Shown: positions 1 to 9,403 of the stretch, piece by piece
Layout of the letters: each line of letters starts with the position of its first letter
How positions within the stretch are numbered: position 1 is the first letter of the stretch
Program-made: the position numbers and the translations under genes
Assembly (NCBI RefSeq): GCF_029960785.1
Contig: NZ_JASBQE010000028.1
Coordinates: 62,001-126,000 of the forward strand
Reading direction: 5' to 3'
From: Polyangium sp. 15x6
GTDB lineage: Bacteria > Myxococcota_A > Polyangia > Polyangiales > Polyangiaceae
DNA length: 64,000 bases
The notes under the pieces: generated by a model
Database searches by the model: none
What the model was told of the DNA's origin: nothing
Seen by the model: only the letters and a program-made list of their open reading frames with translations

Positions 1-1694
1 AGAAGGCGAACGGGCAATGGGAAGCCACCGTCCCGATCCCCTACAACCAGCCCGTCCAGTACAAGTTCGTCATCGACGGGAGCAACTGGATCAACGATCC
101 GGGCAACCCGAACACGATCGATGACGGGTTTGGCGGGAAAAATAGCCTCGTCTCGCCGACGACCTGCGATCCCTGGACGTGCGACGATCCGCCGGAGGAC
201 AGCCCCGTCGAGGCCTGGCGCGACGCGGTCCTTTATTTCGTCTTCGTGGACCGCTTCCTCGACGGCGACGCCTCGAACAACGGCGCGCCGGTGCCGAACG
301 TCCCGCAGGCGTCCAATTACCAGGGCGGCGACTGGCAGGGCGTCATCAACAAGATCAAGGACGGTTATTTCACGAAGCTCGGCGTGAACTCGCTCTGGCT
401 CACGGTCCCGATCGACAACACCGACCTCGCTGGATTCGGCAACGACGGCAAGAACTACAGCGCCTACCACGGCTACTGGCCGACGGATTTCTACAAGGCC
501 GAGGAGCGTTTCGGCACGATGGCGAAGCTCAAGGAGCTCGTCGACGAGGCGCACAAGGTGAACATCACCGTCCTCATCGATTACGCAGCGAACCACGCGC
601 ACGACTCGGCCCAGGTCTACAAGGACAACGCGAGCTGGTTCTGGCCGAACACGAACGGCAGCGGCGGCAACTGCGTCTGCGGCGAGGGCTGCTCCTGGGA
701 CGACCCCGCGACCACCGAGAAATGCTGGTTCACGCCGTACCTGCCGGATTTCAATTACGAGAATGCGGCGGCGCGTAAGTACAGCATCGACAACATGGTC
801 TGGTGGTGGCAGCAGACGGGCATCGACGGCTTCCGCCTCGACGCGCTCAAGCACATGCACATGTCGTGGCTGACGGAGCTCCGCTCGCGCGTGACGGCCG
901 AGATCGACTCGGTCACGGGCAAGCATTTTTACATGGTCGGCGAGACGTACACGGGCAACAAGTCGCTCATCAAGAAATACGTCAATCCGTCCACCATGCT
1001 CGACGGACAGTTCGATTTCCCGCTCCGCGCCGAGATCTGCTCGAAGGTCCTCATGCGCCAGGGCACGATGCAAGACCTCGAAGGCTTCCTGAACGGCAAC
1101 GACGACGCCTATGGCAATGGCGTCATGAGCACGTTCATCGGCAATCACGACCTGCCCCGCGTCATTCACCTGGCCCAGCAAACCCCGCTCTGGAGCGACG
1201 CCTGGGACGGCGGCAAGAACATGAACTGGCAAAACCAGCCGGGTTTGCCCTCCGGGACGGACGCATTCGAGCGCATGGCGAACGGGTTCACGCTCATCAT
1301 GACCACGCGCGGCGTGCCGCTCATCTATTACGGCGACGAGATCGGCCTGCCCGGCGCGGGTGACCCGGACAACCGGCGTTTCATGCAATGGAACGGCTAC
1401 TCCGCCGGTCAAACCCTGCTACGCACGCACCTCGAAAAGCTCGGGCAGATCCGAAAGGATCACATCGCGCTCCGTCGAGGCAAGCGCTCGTCGCTCTGGG
1501 CCTCGGCCGATACGATGGCCTACAAGATGGTGCACGCCACCGAGACGGTCTACATCGCCATCAACCGCGGGGACATGCAGGGCTCCGTCGGGAACCTGCC
1601 GAGCGGCAACCTCACGAACCTGCTGACGGGTCAGAGCGTGAGTGGTCCCACTGTAAACCTTCCGCCACGCAGCTCGATGATTCTCGTGCAGTAA
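1..1694 (+). CDS. GH13 alpha-amylase family protein (5' end missing)
   Basis: Hydrolase or transferase acting on alpha-1,4-glucans. The gene enters from the left edge: the reading frame is open from base 3, and the first 60 codons look like a CBM48-type glycogen-binding domain (QYKFVIDGSNWINDPGNP). The GH13 barrel follows. The nucleophile Asp sits in GIDGFRLDA (near base 838), the acid/base Glu in MVGETYTG (near 940) and the third acid in FIGNHDLPR (near 1145), so all three catalytic acids are present. A short C-terminal beta domain ends in SSMILVQ. The cysteine pattern CVCGEGCSW and the family suggest secretion, but the signal region lies outside the window. Substrate specificity (amylase, maltogenic or neopullulanase-like) cannot be set from the sequence alone. 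Confidence 0.9.
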   Translation, partial: KANGQWEATVPIPYNQPVQYKFVIDGSNWINDPGNPNTIDDGFGGKNSLVSPTTCDPWTCDDPPEDSPVEAWRDAVLYFVFVDRFLDGDASNNGAPVPNVPQASNYQGGDWQGVINKIKDGYFTKLGVNSLWLTVPIDNTDLAGFGNDGKNYSAYHGYWPTDFYKAEERFGTMAKLKELVDEAHKVNITVLIDYAANHAHDSAQVYKDNASWFWPNTNGSGGNCVCGEGCSWDDPATTEKCWFTPYLPDFNYENAAARKYSIDNMVWWWQQTGIDGFRLDALKHMHMSWLTELRSRVTAEIDSVTGKHFYMVGETYTGNKSLIKKYVNPSTMLDGQFDFPLRAEICSKVLMRQGTMQDLEGFLNGNDDAYGNGVMSTFIGNHDLPRVIHLAQQTPLWSDAWDGGKNMNWQNQPGLPSGTDAFERMANGFTLIMTTRGVPLIYYGDEIGLPGAGDPDNRRFMQWNGYSAGQTLLRTHLEKLGQIRKDHIALRRGKRSSLWASADTMAYKMVHATETVYIAINRGDMQGSVGNLPSGNLTNLLTGQSVSGPTVNLPPRSSMILVQ

Positions 1695-1728
1695 CGTTCC
1701 ACGTCCGTCAGGCGCGTCATGGCGTGCT

Positions 1729-2967
1729 ATGAATACGCCCATGACGACGACGCTCCCTGCTCTGCGTTACGATCCGATGGATCCTTCCTACGTGAAGGAT
1801 CCGTACCCCTTGCTCACCCGCTTTCGCGAAGAGGCTCCCGTATACTACTGGGAGCAGGGAGGCGGGCCGGTCTTTTTCCGCTACAAGGATTGCATTGCCC
1901 TGTTGAGGGACGCGCGGCTGGGACACGATCCCACCGTCGGGGCCGGCTTTCCGCCGGAAATGAAGGCCGCCTATCCCGACTTCGTGACGCTGCGCGAAAA
2001 TGATCTCTTCATGGTCCCTGCGGAGTCGCACGCGCGCCTGCGCAGGCTCCTGAACCCCACGTTCGGCCCGCGCGCGGTCGAGGTGCACCGCCCGAAGGTG
2101 AAGGCCATCATCGAGGGACTGCTCGAAAAGTTTCCTCTCGAGGGGGTGATCGACGTCTCCTCGGATTACACGCGGCAATACCCCGTCCGCGTGATCGCCA
2201 GCGTTCTCAACATCCCCCCGAACCACGAGCCGGAGTTCATCTCCTTCGCGGAGAGCCTCATCGCCACGATCATCCCGGGGCTCCCCCCCGAGCGATTCGC
2301 GGCTTGCATGCCGCCGGTCTCGCGCGGCATGGCGCTCGTGCGCGAGATCATCGCCGACCGCCGGGCTCATCCGATGGAAGACGACCTCATGACCCAGCTC
2401 ATCAACGCGTGTGACGAGCAGGATCGGCTGAGCGACCCCGAGCTCGTCTCGCTCGTCGCGGGGCTTTTGGTCGGCGGCACCGACACCACGTACCACGGGA
2501 CGAACCAGACGATTCTCTCGCTGCTCCAGAACCCGGAGCAGCTCGCGATCCTGCGCGCGGAGCCGAGCCTCGCGCGCAACGCATTCGACGAGACGCTCCG
2601 GTACAACATGTTCGGCCGCATGCCGTTCCCCCGGTACGCGACCGAGTCGTTCGAATTCGCGAACGTCCCCATCAAGCGCGGCCAGCCCGTGTTCATGTTC
2701 CTGATGTCCGCGTTCCGGGACCCCGAATATCTCCCCGACGCGAACGTGTACGACATTCGTCGCCAGCACACGGGGACCCACTGGTTCGGCCTCGGCCCCC
2801 ATTTCTGCCTCGGCGCCTCGCTCGCCCGCATGGAGGCCGAGATCGCGCTCCAGAGCCTCCTCGCGCGGTACCCGAAGATCGAGCTCGCGGGCGAGCCGGT
2901 CTGGGGGAATCACCCGATCATGCGCACGATGGATAAATTCCCCCTCCGCGTCAGCGCCTCGGCCTGA
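1729..2967 (+). CDS. cytochrome P450
   Basis: Soluble bacterial haem monooxygenase of 412 residues, a normal length for class I P450s. The I-helix oxygen motif GGTDTT, the K-helix ExxR (ETLR) and the haem-binding loop FGLGPHFCLGASLAR with the ligand Cys near residue 360 are all intact, so it should be active. It follows the amylase by 34 bases, but the two need not be related. No redox partner is adjacent. The start is uncertain: there is no clear Shine-Dalgarno, and a second ATG lies four codons downstream at 1741. The stop is three bases from the stop of the convergent lipoprotein gene. The substrate is unknown; the short N-terminus without a membrane anchor fits CYP107/CYP109-like enzymes. 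Confidence 0.9.
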   Translation: MNTPMTTTLPALRYDPMDPSYVKDPYPLLTRFREEAPVYYWEQGGGPVFFRYKDCIALLRDARLGHDPTVGAGFPPEMKAAYPDFVTLRENDLFMVPAESHARLRRLLNPTFGPRAVEVHRPKVKAIIEGLLEKFPLEGVIDVSSDYTRQYPVRVIASVLNIPPNHEPEFISFAESLIATIIPGLPPERFAACMPPVSRGMALVREIIADRRAHPMEDDLMTQLINACDEQDRLSDPELVSLVAGLLVGGTDTTYHGTNQTILSLLQNPEQLAILRAEPSLARNAFDETLRYNMFGRMPFPRYATESFEFANVPIKRGQPVFMFLMSAFRDPEYLPDANVYDIRRQHTGTHWFGLGPHFCLGASLARMEAEIALQSLLARYPKIELAGEPVWGNHPIMRTMDKFPLRVSASA

Positions 2968-2970
2968 CCG

Positions 2971-5154
2971 TCATTCCGGACAAACCGTCCGCTCTGCGAT
3001 CGTCTGCCCGTCGATCCCGAAGACCGCGATGTCCTTGCCGGTCATGGCGGCGCCGATCGCCCCGTACCCATAACTCGACAGGAGCTTTCGTTCGGGCCGA
3101 CGCACCTCGCCGGTCGATCCGAGCTCGATCGTGATCACCTCGCGGGCAAAAGGCCCGGTCGCCGCGATCAAGAAGCCCTCGGCCGTGCCGAGCACGAACG
3201 GATCCCGGAGGAGCGCGTTCGGGGCCGACGCGAGCGAGGGCGCGCCGCTCGTCTTTCCTGCGTCGTCGAGGCGCAGCACGCGGATCACGCTGGTCTCGGT
3301 CCGCTCGGTGCCGGTCACGCACGCGAGGAGCAGCCCCTTCGGGCCATGGCCGAGCGCGCAATCGCCGGGCTGGAACGGCATTCGCGCCGCCGGGGCGGGC
3401 TGCGAGACGATACGCGCGGCGCCGTCGAGCAGCGCCGTCACGACCGCGCCCCCGCGCGCATAGGCCACCACGAGGCCCTTGCTCGTCCAGGCGAGCCCGG
3501 GCTTCCTCGTCATCGGGTCCCCGGGAAGGCGCGTCGTTTTTCGCATTGCGCCGGCCTCGTCGAGCCGCCCGACCTCGACCGCGCCATTCTCGTCGATCCA
3601 CGCCGCCGCGAATCCCCCGGGGACACGCGCGATCGTGGGCTCGCGCCGCCCGGTCGCCGCGGCAAGGACGGCGCGCGTGATGGTTTTCCCGTCGCGATCG
3701 ACACGCACGAAGATGGCTTCGTCCTTCTCGAGGACGAGCGCCGCCCATCCGCCGTCGTCGAGCTGCAGGACGGAGGCCTCGACCGCGCGCGCAGGCAGGC
3801 GCAAGGCCTCGGGCGCGGGGCGCGTGCGCGCGTCGCACGGGCCTTTCGGGGTCACCTCGCTCGGCGCCGGCCCCTCGCGACAGGCGAGGCGGGCCGCCAC
3901 GATCTCCGGGGTTTTCCCTTGTTGCAATCGATCCCGATTGTACACGGCGAGCCATTCCTTCCCGGTCCACAGGACGGCCGGCATTTCCCCGGCGGAATCC
4001 TCGTCGTGCAGGGGGAGCGGCGGGGCGGCGGCGCCGTTCGGATCCACGACCGTGATCAGGGCCTCCGGAGCCCGCGCGACGAGGACCGACGCGTGGAAAT
4101 GCGCCTCGTAAGCCACCGCGAGCCGCGCGCCGTCCCAGCCGAGCATGGGCTTGCGCGGCGACGCGACGGGATCGGGGTGCGTCGCGACGATCCGCGGCGA
4201 GAGCTTGGGATTCCCCGCGCCGTCGAGGATCGCGAGCCATATCTTGCGGTCCTGATCCCAGGCGACGGCGAGGCCTACCCGCGTGGGCAAAAGGACAGGA
4301 TTGAGCCCGCCCTGGAGCGTCGCGCCCACGCCCGTGAGCCCTTCCCCCGTGAGCCGGCGGATCTCGATGTTGCCGCGCGTCTCGCGCGAATGCCAGCCGA
4401 CCCAGTACGCCTCGCCGTCCCACACGATCGAGGGAACGCCGGGATTTTCGCCCGCGGAGAGCTCGAAGGTGCGCTTGACCTTGCCCGTCTTCGCGTCGAC
4501 GAGCGCGACGCGCACCGATTCGTGCATCGGGTAGGGGCCACGCGTCCAGGCGACGGCGATGTCGTCTCGGCCCCACGCGAGCGCGGGCGTGCCGTCGAGC
4601 AGCGGCGAGGGATCGATCCGGGCCGACCAGATCGGGCGATCCTGCGCATCGAGCCGCACGAGCTCGATATCGGCCTCCTGCTGGGCGTGATACACGACCG
4701 ACCCGACCACGACGTCGCTCCCCCGGAACGCCCCCACGACGTGCGAGCGCTCGTGTTTGTCGGGGAACACGATCTCGTGGACGCTTTTCGCCGTGCCCGA
4801 CGAATCGAGCCGCGCCACGAAGGCCTTCTGCGTGTCGTGATCGAGGTACACGTACCCCGCGCCGGAATCGAGCCGGCCGAGCGAAGGCCGGTCCTCGTAG
4901 AAATAGGCCACGGAGCCGCTCGCGACATCGACGGAGACGCGCTCCTCGAGCCCGTGCGCGCACGAGGCCGGCGGCGGCGCCTCGGCGCCCGGGGCCGACT
5001 GCGCGGGGCCCTGGCCTTGTCCGGGCGTCGTCGGCGCCGGGGCCGGTTCGCTCTTCATGGGCACGACGCCGGGGGTGCCACATCCGAGCCAGAGACCCAT
5101 GAGCGCGGCCGGGAGGCCGAGGGAAAGGCGTTTGCCTCGTGAAATCGTCATCAT
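2971..5154 (-). CDS. large lipoprotein, beta-propeller-like repeats
   Basis: Predicted outer or inner membrane lipoprotein of 727 residues. The start MMTISRGKR is chosen because it gives a type II signal ending in GLWLGC; the reading frame is open further upstream but lacks coding character. After the Cys comes a Pro/Ala-rich linker (about residues 28-60). The rest repeats short strands of the type LAVAW or WLAVY with D-x-G turns, as in WD/kelch-like propeller proteins that are common and uncharacterised in Polyangia. No catalytic motif was seen. It is transcribed alone, convergent with the P450. Function unknown. Confidence 0.75.
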   Translation of the reverse strand: MMTISRGKRLSLGLPAALMGLWLGCGTPGVVPMKSEPAPAPTTPGQGQGPAQSAPGAEAPPPASCAHGLEERVSVDVASGSVAYFYEDRPSLGRLDSGAGYVYLDHDTQKAFVARLDSSGTAKSVHEIVFPDKHERSHVVGAFRGSDVVVGSVVYHAQQEADIELVRLDAQDRPIWSARIDPSPLLDGTPALAWGRDDIAVAWTRGPYPMHESVRVALVDAKTGKVKRTFELSAGENPGVPSIVWDGEAYWVGWHSRETRGNIEIRRLTGEGLTGVGATLQGGLNPVLLPTRVGLAVAWDQDRKIWLAILDGAGNPKLSPRIVATHPDPVASPRKPMLGWDGARLAVAYEAHFHASVLVARAPEALITVVDPNGAAAPPLPLHDEDSAGEMPAVLWTGKEWLAVYNRDRLQQGKTPEIVAARLACREGPAPSEVTPKGPCDARTRPAPEALRLPARAVEASVLQLDDGGWAALVLEKDEAIFVRVDRDGKTITRAVLAAATGRREPTIARVPGGFAAAWIDENGAVEVGRLDEAGAMRKTTRLPGDPMTRKPGLAWTSKGLVVAYARGGAVVTALLDGAARIVSQPAPAARMPFQPGDCALGHGPKGLLLACVTGTERTETSVIRVLRLDDAGKTSGAPSLASAPNALLRDPFVLGTAEGFLIAATGPFAREVITIELGSTGEVRRPERKLLSSYGYGAIGAAMTGKDIAVFGIDGQTIAERTVCPE

Positions 5155-5368
5155 CGTGCTCTCCGGATCTGGCGACGGGCAGGCTGAGCCTAACGCGCGG
5201 TGCGCGACCCGTCCACGGTCCTCGCGCCGCGCCCGCCGCCCCGAGCCTGGGTTTTGTTCGAATTCGGAATGCGGGACGATTCCATGTTCCGGGACGCTGG
5301 AAAAGTGGAATGCGTGGTCCAGCCTGGTCGGCCCGGGTCTTGCCGCGCACCTCGCCCCGGGGGGAATC

Positions 5369-5926
5369 ATGAAGACGTTTTCCCGGAAGAACGTGCTCGG
5401 CTGGGCTCTCGTGGCGATCGTTTCGTGCACGGCCCTCGGTGACGCCTCGGCCAGGGAAGGGGCGGAACGTCCGCCGCGGGCTCCGAACCCGGGCGAGATC
5501 GCCCTGCCTTTCTCGGAGCTGGAAGTCCGCGCCTCCGGCCGACCGCGCGGCGAGCTCCGGACCCTCTTGACGTCGCCGCGGATGTACCAGACCTTCGTCG
5601 GCAGCCCGCCGCCGGAATACCTCGATTTCCAGCGAGAATGGGTGATCCTGTATGCAGCCGGCACGATGCCGACCGGCGGCTACACGGCGGATATCTCGTA
5701 CATCGGGCGCTCGACGGACGGGCGCACGCTCACGATCGAGACCCGGCTCATCGAGCCGGGCCCTCATTGCTTCGTGACGCAGGCGCTCACGAATCCGTAC
5801 GTGCTCGTGCGCTTCCAGCATCCCGGCAACGCACAGCGCGTGGTGTTCACCCACGTCACGGAGGTGCGGGACTGCGCGTCGGAGTCGACGCTCGCGCGCC
5901 CGGACGTCGAGGCCGAGGCCGAGTGA
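5369..5926 (+). CDS. secreted protein with PrcB-like C-terminal domain
   Basis: 185 residues with an N-terminal signal (MKTFSRKNVLGWALVAIVSC). The mature part carries the pattern WVILYAAGTMPTGGYTADI followed by paired beta strands, typical of the C-terminal domain of PrcB, a binding partner of a periplasmic protease in spirochaetes. The start at 5369 has a GGGGG-rich Shine-Dalgarno about seven bases upstream. A longer open frame to 5057 is antisense to the lipoprotein gene and was rejected. No protease gene is adjacent, so the role is inferred only as a small protein-binding exported domain. A strong hairpin follows the stop. Confidence 0.7.
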   Translation: MKTFSRKNVLGWALVAIVSCTALGDASAREGAERPPRAPNPGEIALPFSELEVRASGRPRGELRTLLTSPRMYQTFVGSPPPEYLDFQREWVILYAAGTMPTGGYTADISYIGRSTDGRTLTIETRLIEPGPHCFVTQALTNPYVLVRFQHPGNAQRVVFTHVTEVRDCASESTLARPDVEAEAE

Positions 5927-5951
5927 ACGCGTGAAGATGTGATCGAAGCGC

Positions 5952-5986
5952 GCACGCCCGCGGCCCTGTGCGAGCCGCGGGCGTGC
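5952..5986. terminator. 13-bp perfect hairpin between convergent genes
   Basis: GCACGCCCGCGGC pairs perfectly with GCCGCGGGCGTGC around a nine-base loop. It lies 25 bases after the stop of the PrcB-like gene and 33 bases before the stop of the convergent lipoprotein gene. Without a clear T tract on either side it is a probable bidirectional or Rho-assisted terminator. Confidence 0.6.
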
Positions 5987-6018
5987 AGAGAATGGTGTGT
6001 CCGAACGTTACGATTCGA

Positions 6019-8259
6019 TCACTGCGCCATCTTGATGAGGACCACGTCCTCCTGGCCGTTGTTCACCGTGAAGTTCCCGTCGCCGAAGAGCACGTTGTTG
6101 CTCCGGTAGCTGCCACCGAGCCACACGGCGGCGTTGTTGTCCGCGGCGATGGTCTCGCCCGACTCGGTCTGGGCGCCGCCGAACTTCTTGGTCCAGGCGG
6201 CCGTGCCGGCGGGGTTGTACTTCGCGACGAAGATGTCGTGCTCGCCGTTCGACTGGATGTTGCCCTTGCCGAAATCGGTGCTGGCCCAGAATTGACCGGT
6301 GACGAGCACGTTGTTGAACGCGTCGACCGCGATGTCCTTGCCGCGCTGCGTGCTCACGCCGCCCATGGCCTTGCTCCACATGTGGAAGCCGGAGGGGCTG
6401 TACTTCGCGATGAACACGTCCTCCGCGCCGCCGCTCGTGACCGTGCCGTTGCCGATGTCCATCGAGCCGTTGTACTCGCCGGTCACGAGCACGTTGCCCG
6501 CGCTGTCGAACGTCACGGCGTTCGCGCGCTGCAGCTCGCCGTCGCCCGCGCCGAGCACGAAGACGGGGTTGCCCATCGTGTCGAGCTTCGCGACGAAGAT
6601 GTCGTAACCACCGGCGCTCGTGAGCGTCTTGCCGCCGCCGAAATCGATGCTGGTCTGGAACGCGCCGGCGAGCGCGATGTCGCCCGCGGGCGAGACCGCG
6701 AGGTCGTACGCGTATTGCGTCGCCGGGCCGGTGATCGCCTTCGCCCAGAGCGGCGTGCCGCTCTTGTTCAGCTTCGCGACGAACACCTCGAGGCCGCCCC
6801 CCGCGATCGGCGAGATGACGTTCGCGCCGATCGTGAGGTTGCTCGAGAACGTGCCGGAGACGTAGACGTTGTCCGCCGCGTCCACCGCGACGCTCGCCTC
6901 CTCCTGCGTGTATGCGTTCGCGATTGCCTGGCTCCAGACGTGATCACCCGTGGCCGCGGCGAGCTTCGCCACGAAGATGTCGCGCGAACCATTGTTGCTC
7001 GTCAGCGCCGTTCCGCCGAAATTGATGGTGCCGAGGAACTCGCCCGCGATGAGCACGTCGCCCGCGCTGTCGATCGCGACGCTGCCCACGTCCTGCCCGG
7101 CCGCATCGCCGTACTTCTTCGCCCACACGACGGTGCCCGTCGAATTGTATTTGATGACGAAGATGTTGTCGTTGCCCGTGGCGGTCAGCGTGCCGATCGG
7201 CGCGGGGAGGGTGATCGCCCCCGAGAACCTGCCGACGATGACGCCATTGCCCTGCGCGTCGGTCGCCACGGCCAGCCCGATCTGGTTCTGGTTGTTGCCG
7301 AAGGTCCGCACCCAGGTCGTGTCGCCGGTGCACGCGGGCGCCTGGCCATTGCAATCGTCGTCGCCCGTGGTCGCGCAGTTCTCCGGCGTCGGAACGACCT
7401 CGCCCGTGCACGGACCGTATCCGGAGCCGTCCGGCGCGCACGTCTCGACGCCCGACTTGCAGAGGCCGACGCCCGACGTGCCCATCGGGCCCGTGTAACA
7501 GGCCTTCGTCGAGTTCGGCGCGCACGCGCAGTTCGCGCCGTCGTCCACGAAGCTGTCGCAATCGTCGTCCACGGCATTGCAGGCCTCGGCCTGCGGCAGG
7601 ACCTGGCCCGCGCACGCGCCGTACGAGAGGCCGTCGGGCGCGCACGTCGCGAGGCCTTCCTTGCAAATGCCGACGTTCTTCGTGCCCGCCGGGCCCGTGT
7701 AGCAGGGCATCGAGTTGCCCGGCGTGCACAAGCAGCCCGCGCCGTCGCCGACCACGCCATTGCAGTCCTCGTCGGTCAGGCCGCACGTCTGGACGCCGGG
7801 CACGACCTCGCCCACGCACGGGCCATACGAGAGGCCGTCGGGGTTGCACGTCTGGACGCCGGCCTTGCAGGCGCCGACGCCCATCGTGCCATCCGGGCCC
7901 GTGTAACAGGCCTGCGTGCTGCCCGGCATGCAGCAACCTTCGTCCGTCTGGCCGTCGCAGTCGTTGTCGACGTTATCGCCGCACACCTCGGTCACGGGCT
8001 CGCACATCATGCCGCCGGCGCCGGCGGTACCGCCCGTGCCGCCGCCCACGCCGCCCACGCCGCCGGTGCCGCCCACGCCGCCCACACCGCCGGTGCCGCC
8101 CGTCCCGCCGCCGCCCTGTCCACCGGCGCCGCCCGTCGAGCTGCTCGACCCCAAGCTGGTGGCCGGGGGCAGGTCGTCGCTGCAGCCCGCGAGGCCCGCG
8201 CCGACGATCAGCGCGAGGGACGAAAATGTGAACGAAGCAAGGTGACGCCGATGCAACAT
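6019..8259 (-). CDS. lipoprotein with MopE-type motifs and SBBP beta-propeller repeats
   Basis: Surface-type lipoprotein of 746 residues. The start MLHRRHLASF is preceded by AGGTTCG and gives a signal ending LIVGAGLAGC. Next comes a Gly/Val/Thr low-complexity linker (GGTGGVGG repeats). Three to four Cys-rich units of about 60 residues follow, with the acidic motif VDNDCDGQTDEGC or close variants and the partner CYTGPxGTxxVGxC, as in MopE copper-binding and related myxobacterial proteins. From about residue 290, six to seven SBBP-type repeats (VYVSGTFSSNLTIG, IFVAKLD) form a likely propeller. Metal binding is an inference from the acidic motifs. It is separated from the upstream lipoprotein gene on the same strand by about 130 bases that probably hold its promoter. 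Confidence 0.8.
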   Translation of the reverse strand: MLHRRHLASFTFSSLALIVGAGLAGCSDDLPPATSLGSSSSTGGAGGQGGGGTGGTGGVGGVGGTGGVGGVGGGTGGTAGAGGMMCEPVTEVCGDNVDNDCDGQTDEGCCMPGSTQACYTGPDGTMGVGACKAGVQTCNPDGLSYGPCVGEVVPGVQTCGLTDEDCNGVVGDGAGCLCTPGNSMPCYTGPAGTKNVGICKEGLATCAPDGLSYGACAGQVLPQAEACNAVDDDCDSFVDDGANCACAPNSTKACYTGPMGTSGVGLCKSGVETCAPDGSGYGPCTGEVVPTPENCATTGDDDCNGQAPACTGDTTWVRTFGNNQNQIGLAVATDAQGNGVIVGRFSGAITLPAPIGTLTATGNDNIFVIKYNSTGTVVWAKKYGDAAGQDVGSVAIDSAGDVLIAGEFLGTINFGGTALTSNNGSRDIFVAKLAAATGDHVWSQAIANAYTQEEASVAVDAADNVYVSGTFSSNLTIGANVISPIAGGGLEVFVAKLNKSGTPLWAKAITGPATQYAYDLAVSPAGDIALAGAFQTSIDFGGGKTLTSAGGYDIFVAKLDTMGNPVFVLGAGDGELQRANAVTFDSAGNVLVTGEYNGSMDIGNGTVTSGGAEDVFIAKYSPSGFHMWSKAMGGVSTQRGKDIAVDAFNNVLVTGQFWASTDFGKGNIQSNGEHDIFVAKYNPAGTAAWTKKFGGAQTESGETIAADNNAAVWLGGSYRSNNVLFGDGNFTVNNGQEDVVLIKMAQ

Positions 8260-8391
8260 GGAACGAACCTCCGGAATGGAAGTGGCTGCAAGCCAAATGC
8301 AGCGCATCATCCACGAAATAGGGCCCCCCGCACAATAGGCCAGGCAAGAAATGCGCGCCCCGCACGGAGGGGGTTGGGGATGTGGCCTGTG

Positions 8392-9342
8392 TTACTGCCC
8401 CGTCTTCGGGAAGATCAGCACGAACGAGCCCTTTGCGGGCCGAAAGACGGTGGTCTTCGTGGGATGGGCGTCGCGCTTGAAATGCGGCATCCAGGGCAGC
8501 GCCTTCCACGCGTCGTTGTCCTGAATGAACTCGGGCACCACGAGATCGAGCTCGACGTACCGGTCCGCGGTGGCGGCCGCGAGATCCGGCCCGAACGTCC
8601 ACTTCTCGCGTCCGGGGCGCGCGGTGAGGTCGTTGTGAATGGCTCCGCCGTACGTGAGGACCATCTTCCCCGCGCCGGCGTTCGCGTTGCGCGAGGCGAG
8701 GGTCTTGGCCTTTTCATCCATGAGCCGCGCGATCATCTCCAGCATGACGATGACCGAATCCGGCCCCGCCTTCACGATCGCATCGTAATCGGCGCAGCTC
8801 GCGCGCAGGATATGGGGCTTCACGCCGAGCGCGTACGCCGCGTCGCCGAGCGTGACGAACTCGTTCTGGTTCGTCTTGGCCTGGCCCTGCGTGACGGGCT
8901 TCTGCTGCTCGGCGACTTGCGCCTCTTTTTCCTTCCCGCATTTCCCTTCGGACACCCAGATTTCGAGCACGATGTCGCTCGCTTTGCCCGCGAGCATGGG
9001 CAAAAACGTCTCGGTGAAGCGCTTCGTGGCCGTGGGGATGCCCTCCTTGCCCTTCTGCGCGTGCGACTCGCCGATGCCGAGGATGAGCGGGTTTTCCGCG
9101 AGGATCGCGGCAAACGCGTCCTTGGGTGTGTCGTAGAGCAGGCAGCCCATCTCGCCGCAAGGCTCGGGCGGGGCCGCGGGGCCGGGCGCTTGGGCGCTCG
9201 CAGAAGGCGCGGGGGCGGGCGCGGCGCTCGGGGGCGGCGCCGCGGAGGCCGTCGCGGGCGGCGGAGGCGAAGCGCTGTCGGGCGTGCGGCACGCGGCGAC
9301 GGAGGCGAGGCAAAGGAGCGGGAGGAGGCGAGCGCTCAGCAT
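8392..9342 (-). CDS. lipoprotein, possible Tiki/ChaN-like domain
   Basis: 316 residues. The start MLSARLLPLLCLASVAAC gives a lipobox ending in AAC; an in-frame start 16 codons upstream would bury the signal. A Pro/Ala/Ser linker runs to about residue 65. The domain then opens with the motif ILGIGESHAQ and later shows MVLTYGGAIHND, the spaced GE..H and G..H elements expected in the Tiki/ChaN/erythromycin-esterase fold. It may bind haem or act as a hydrolase, but the assignment is tentative. It is the upstream minus-strand neighbour of the MopE/SBBP lipoprotein. Confidence 0.6.
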   Translation of the reverse strand: MLSARLLPLLCLASVAACRTPDSASPPPPATASAAPPPSAAPAPAPSASAQAPGPAAPPEPCGEMGCLLYDTPKDAFAAILAENPLILGIGESHAQKGKEGIPTATKRFTETFLPMLAGKASDIVLEIWVSEGKCGKEKEAQVAEQQKPVTQGQAKTNQNEFVTLGDAAYALGVKPHILRASCADYDAIVKAGPDSVIVMLEMIARLMDEKAKTLASRNANAGAGKMVLTYGGAIHNDLTARPGREKWTFGPDLAAATADRYVELDLVVPEFIQDNDAWKALPWMPHFKRDAHPTKTTVFRPAKGSFVLIFPKTGQ

Positions 9343-9403
9343 GGCGATGAGGAGTGACGCGAGGACACGGAAGTTCCTCGGCCCTGTCAAGCGGCTCGGC
9401 GGT

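Noticed and set aside
1-2967. Amylase and first P450 as a functional pair
   Set aside because: They are adjacent on one strand, but nothing in their sequences links starch breakdown to this P450.
5968-9357. Long plus-strand open frame across two lipoprotein genes
   Set aside because: Composition is Arg/Ala/His filler; the minus strand encodes proteins with signals, MopE motifs and SBBP repeats.
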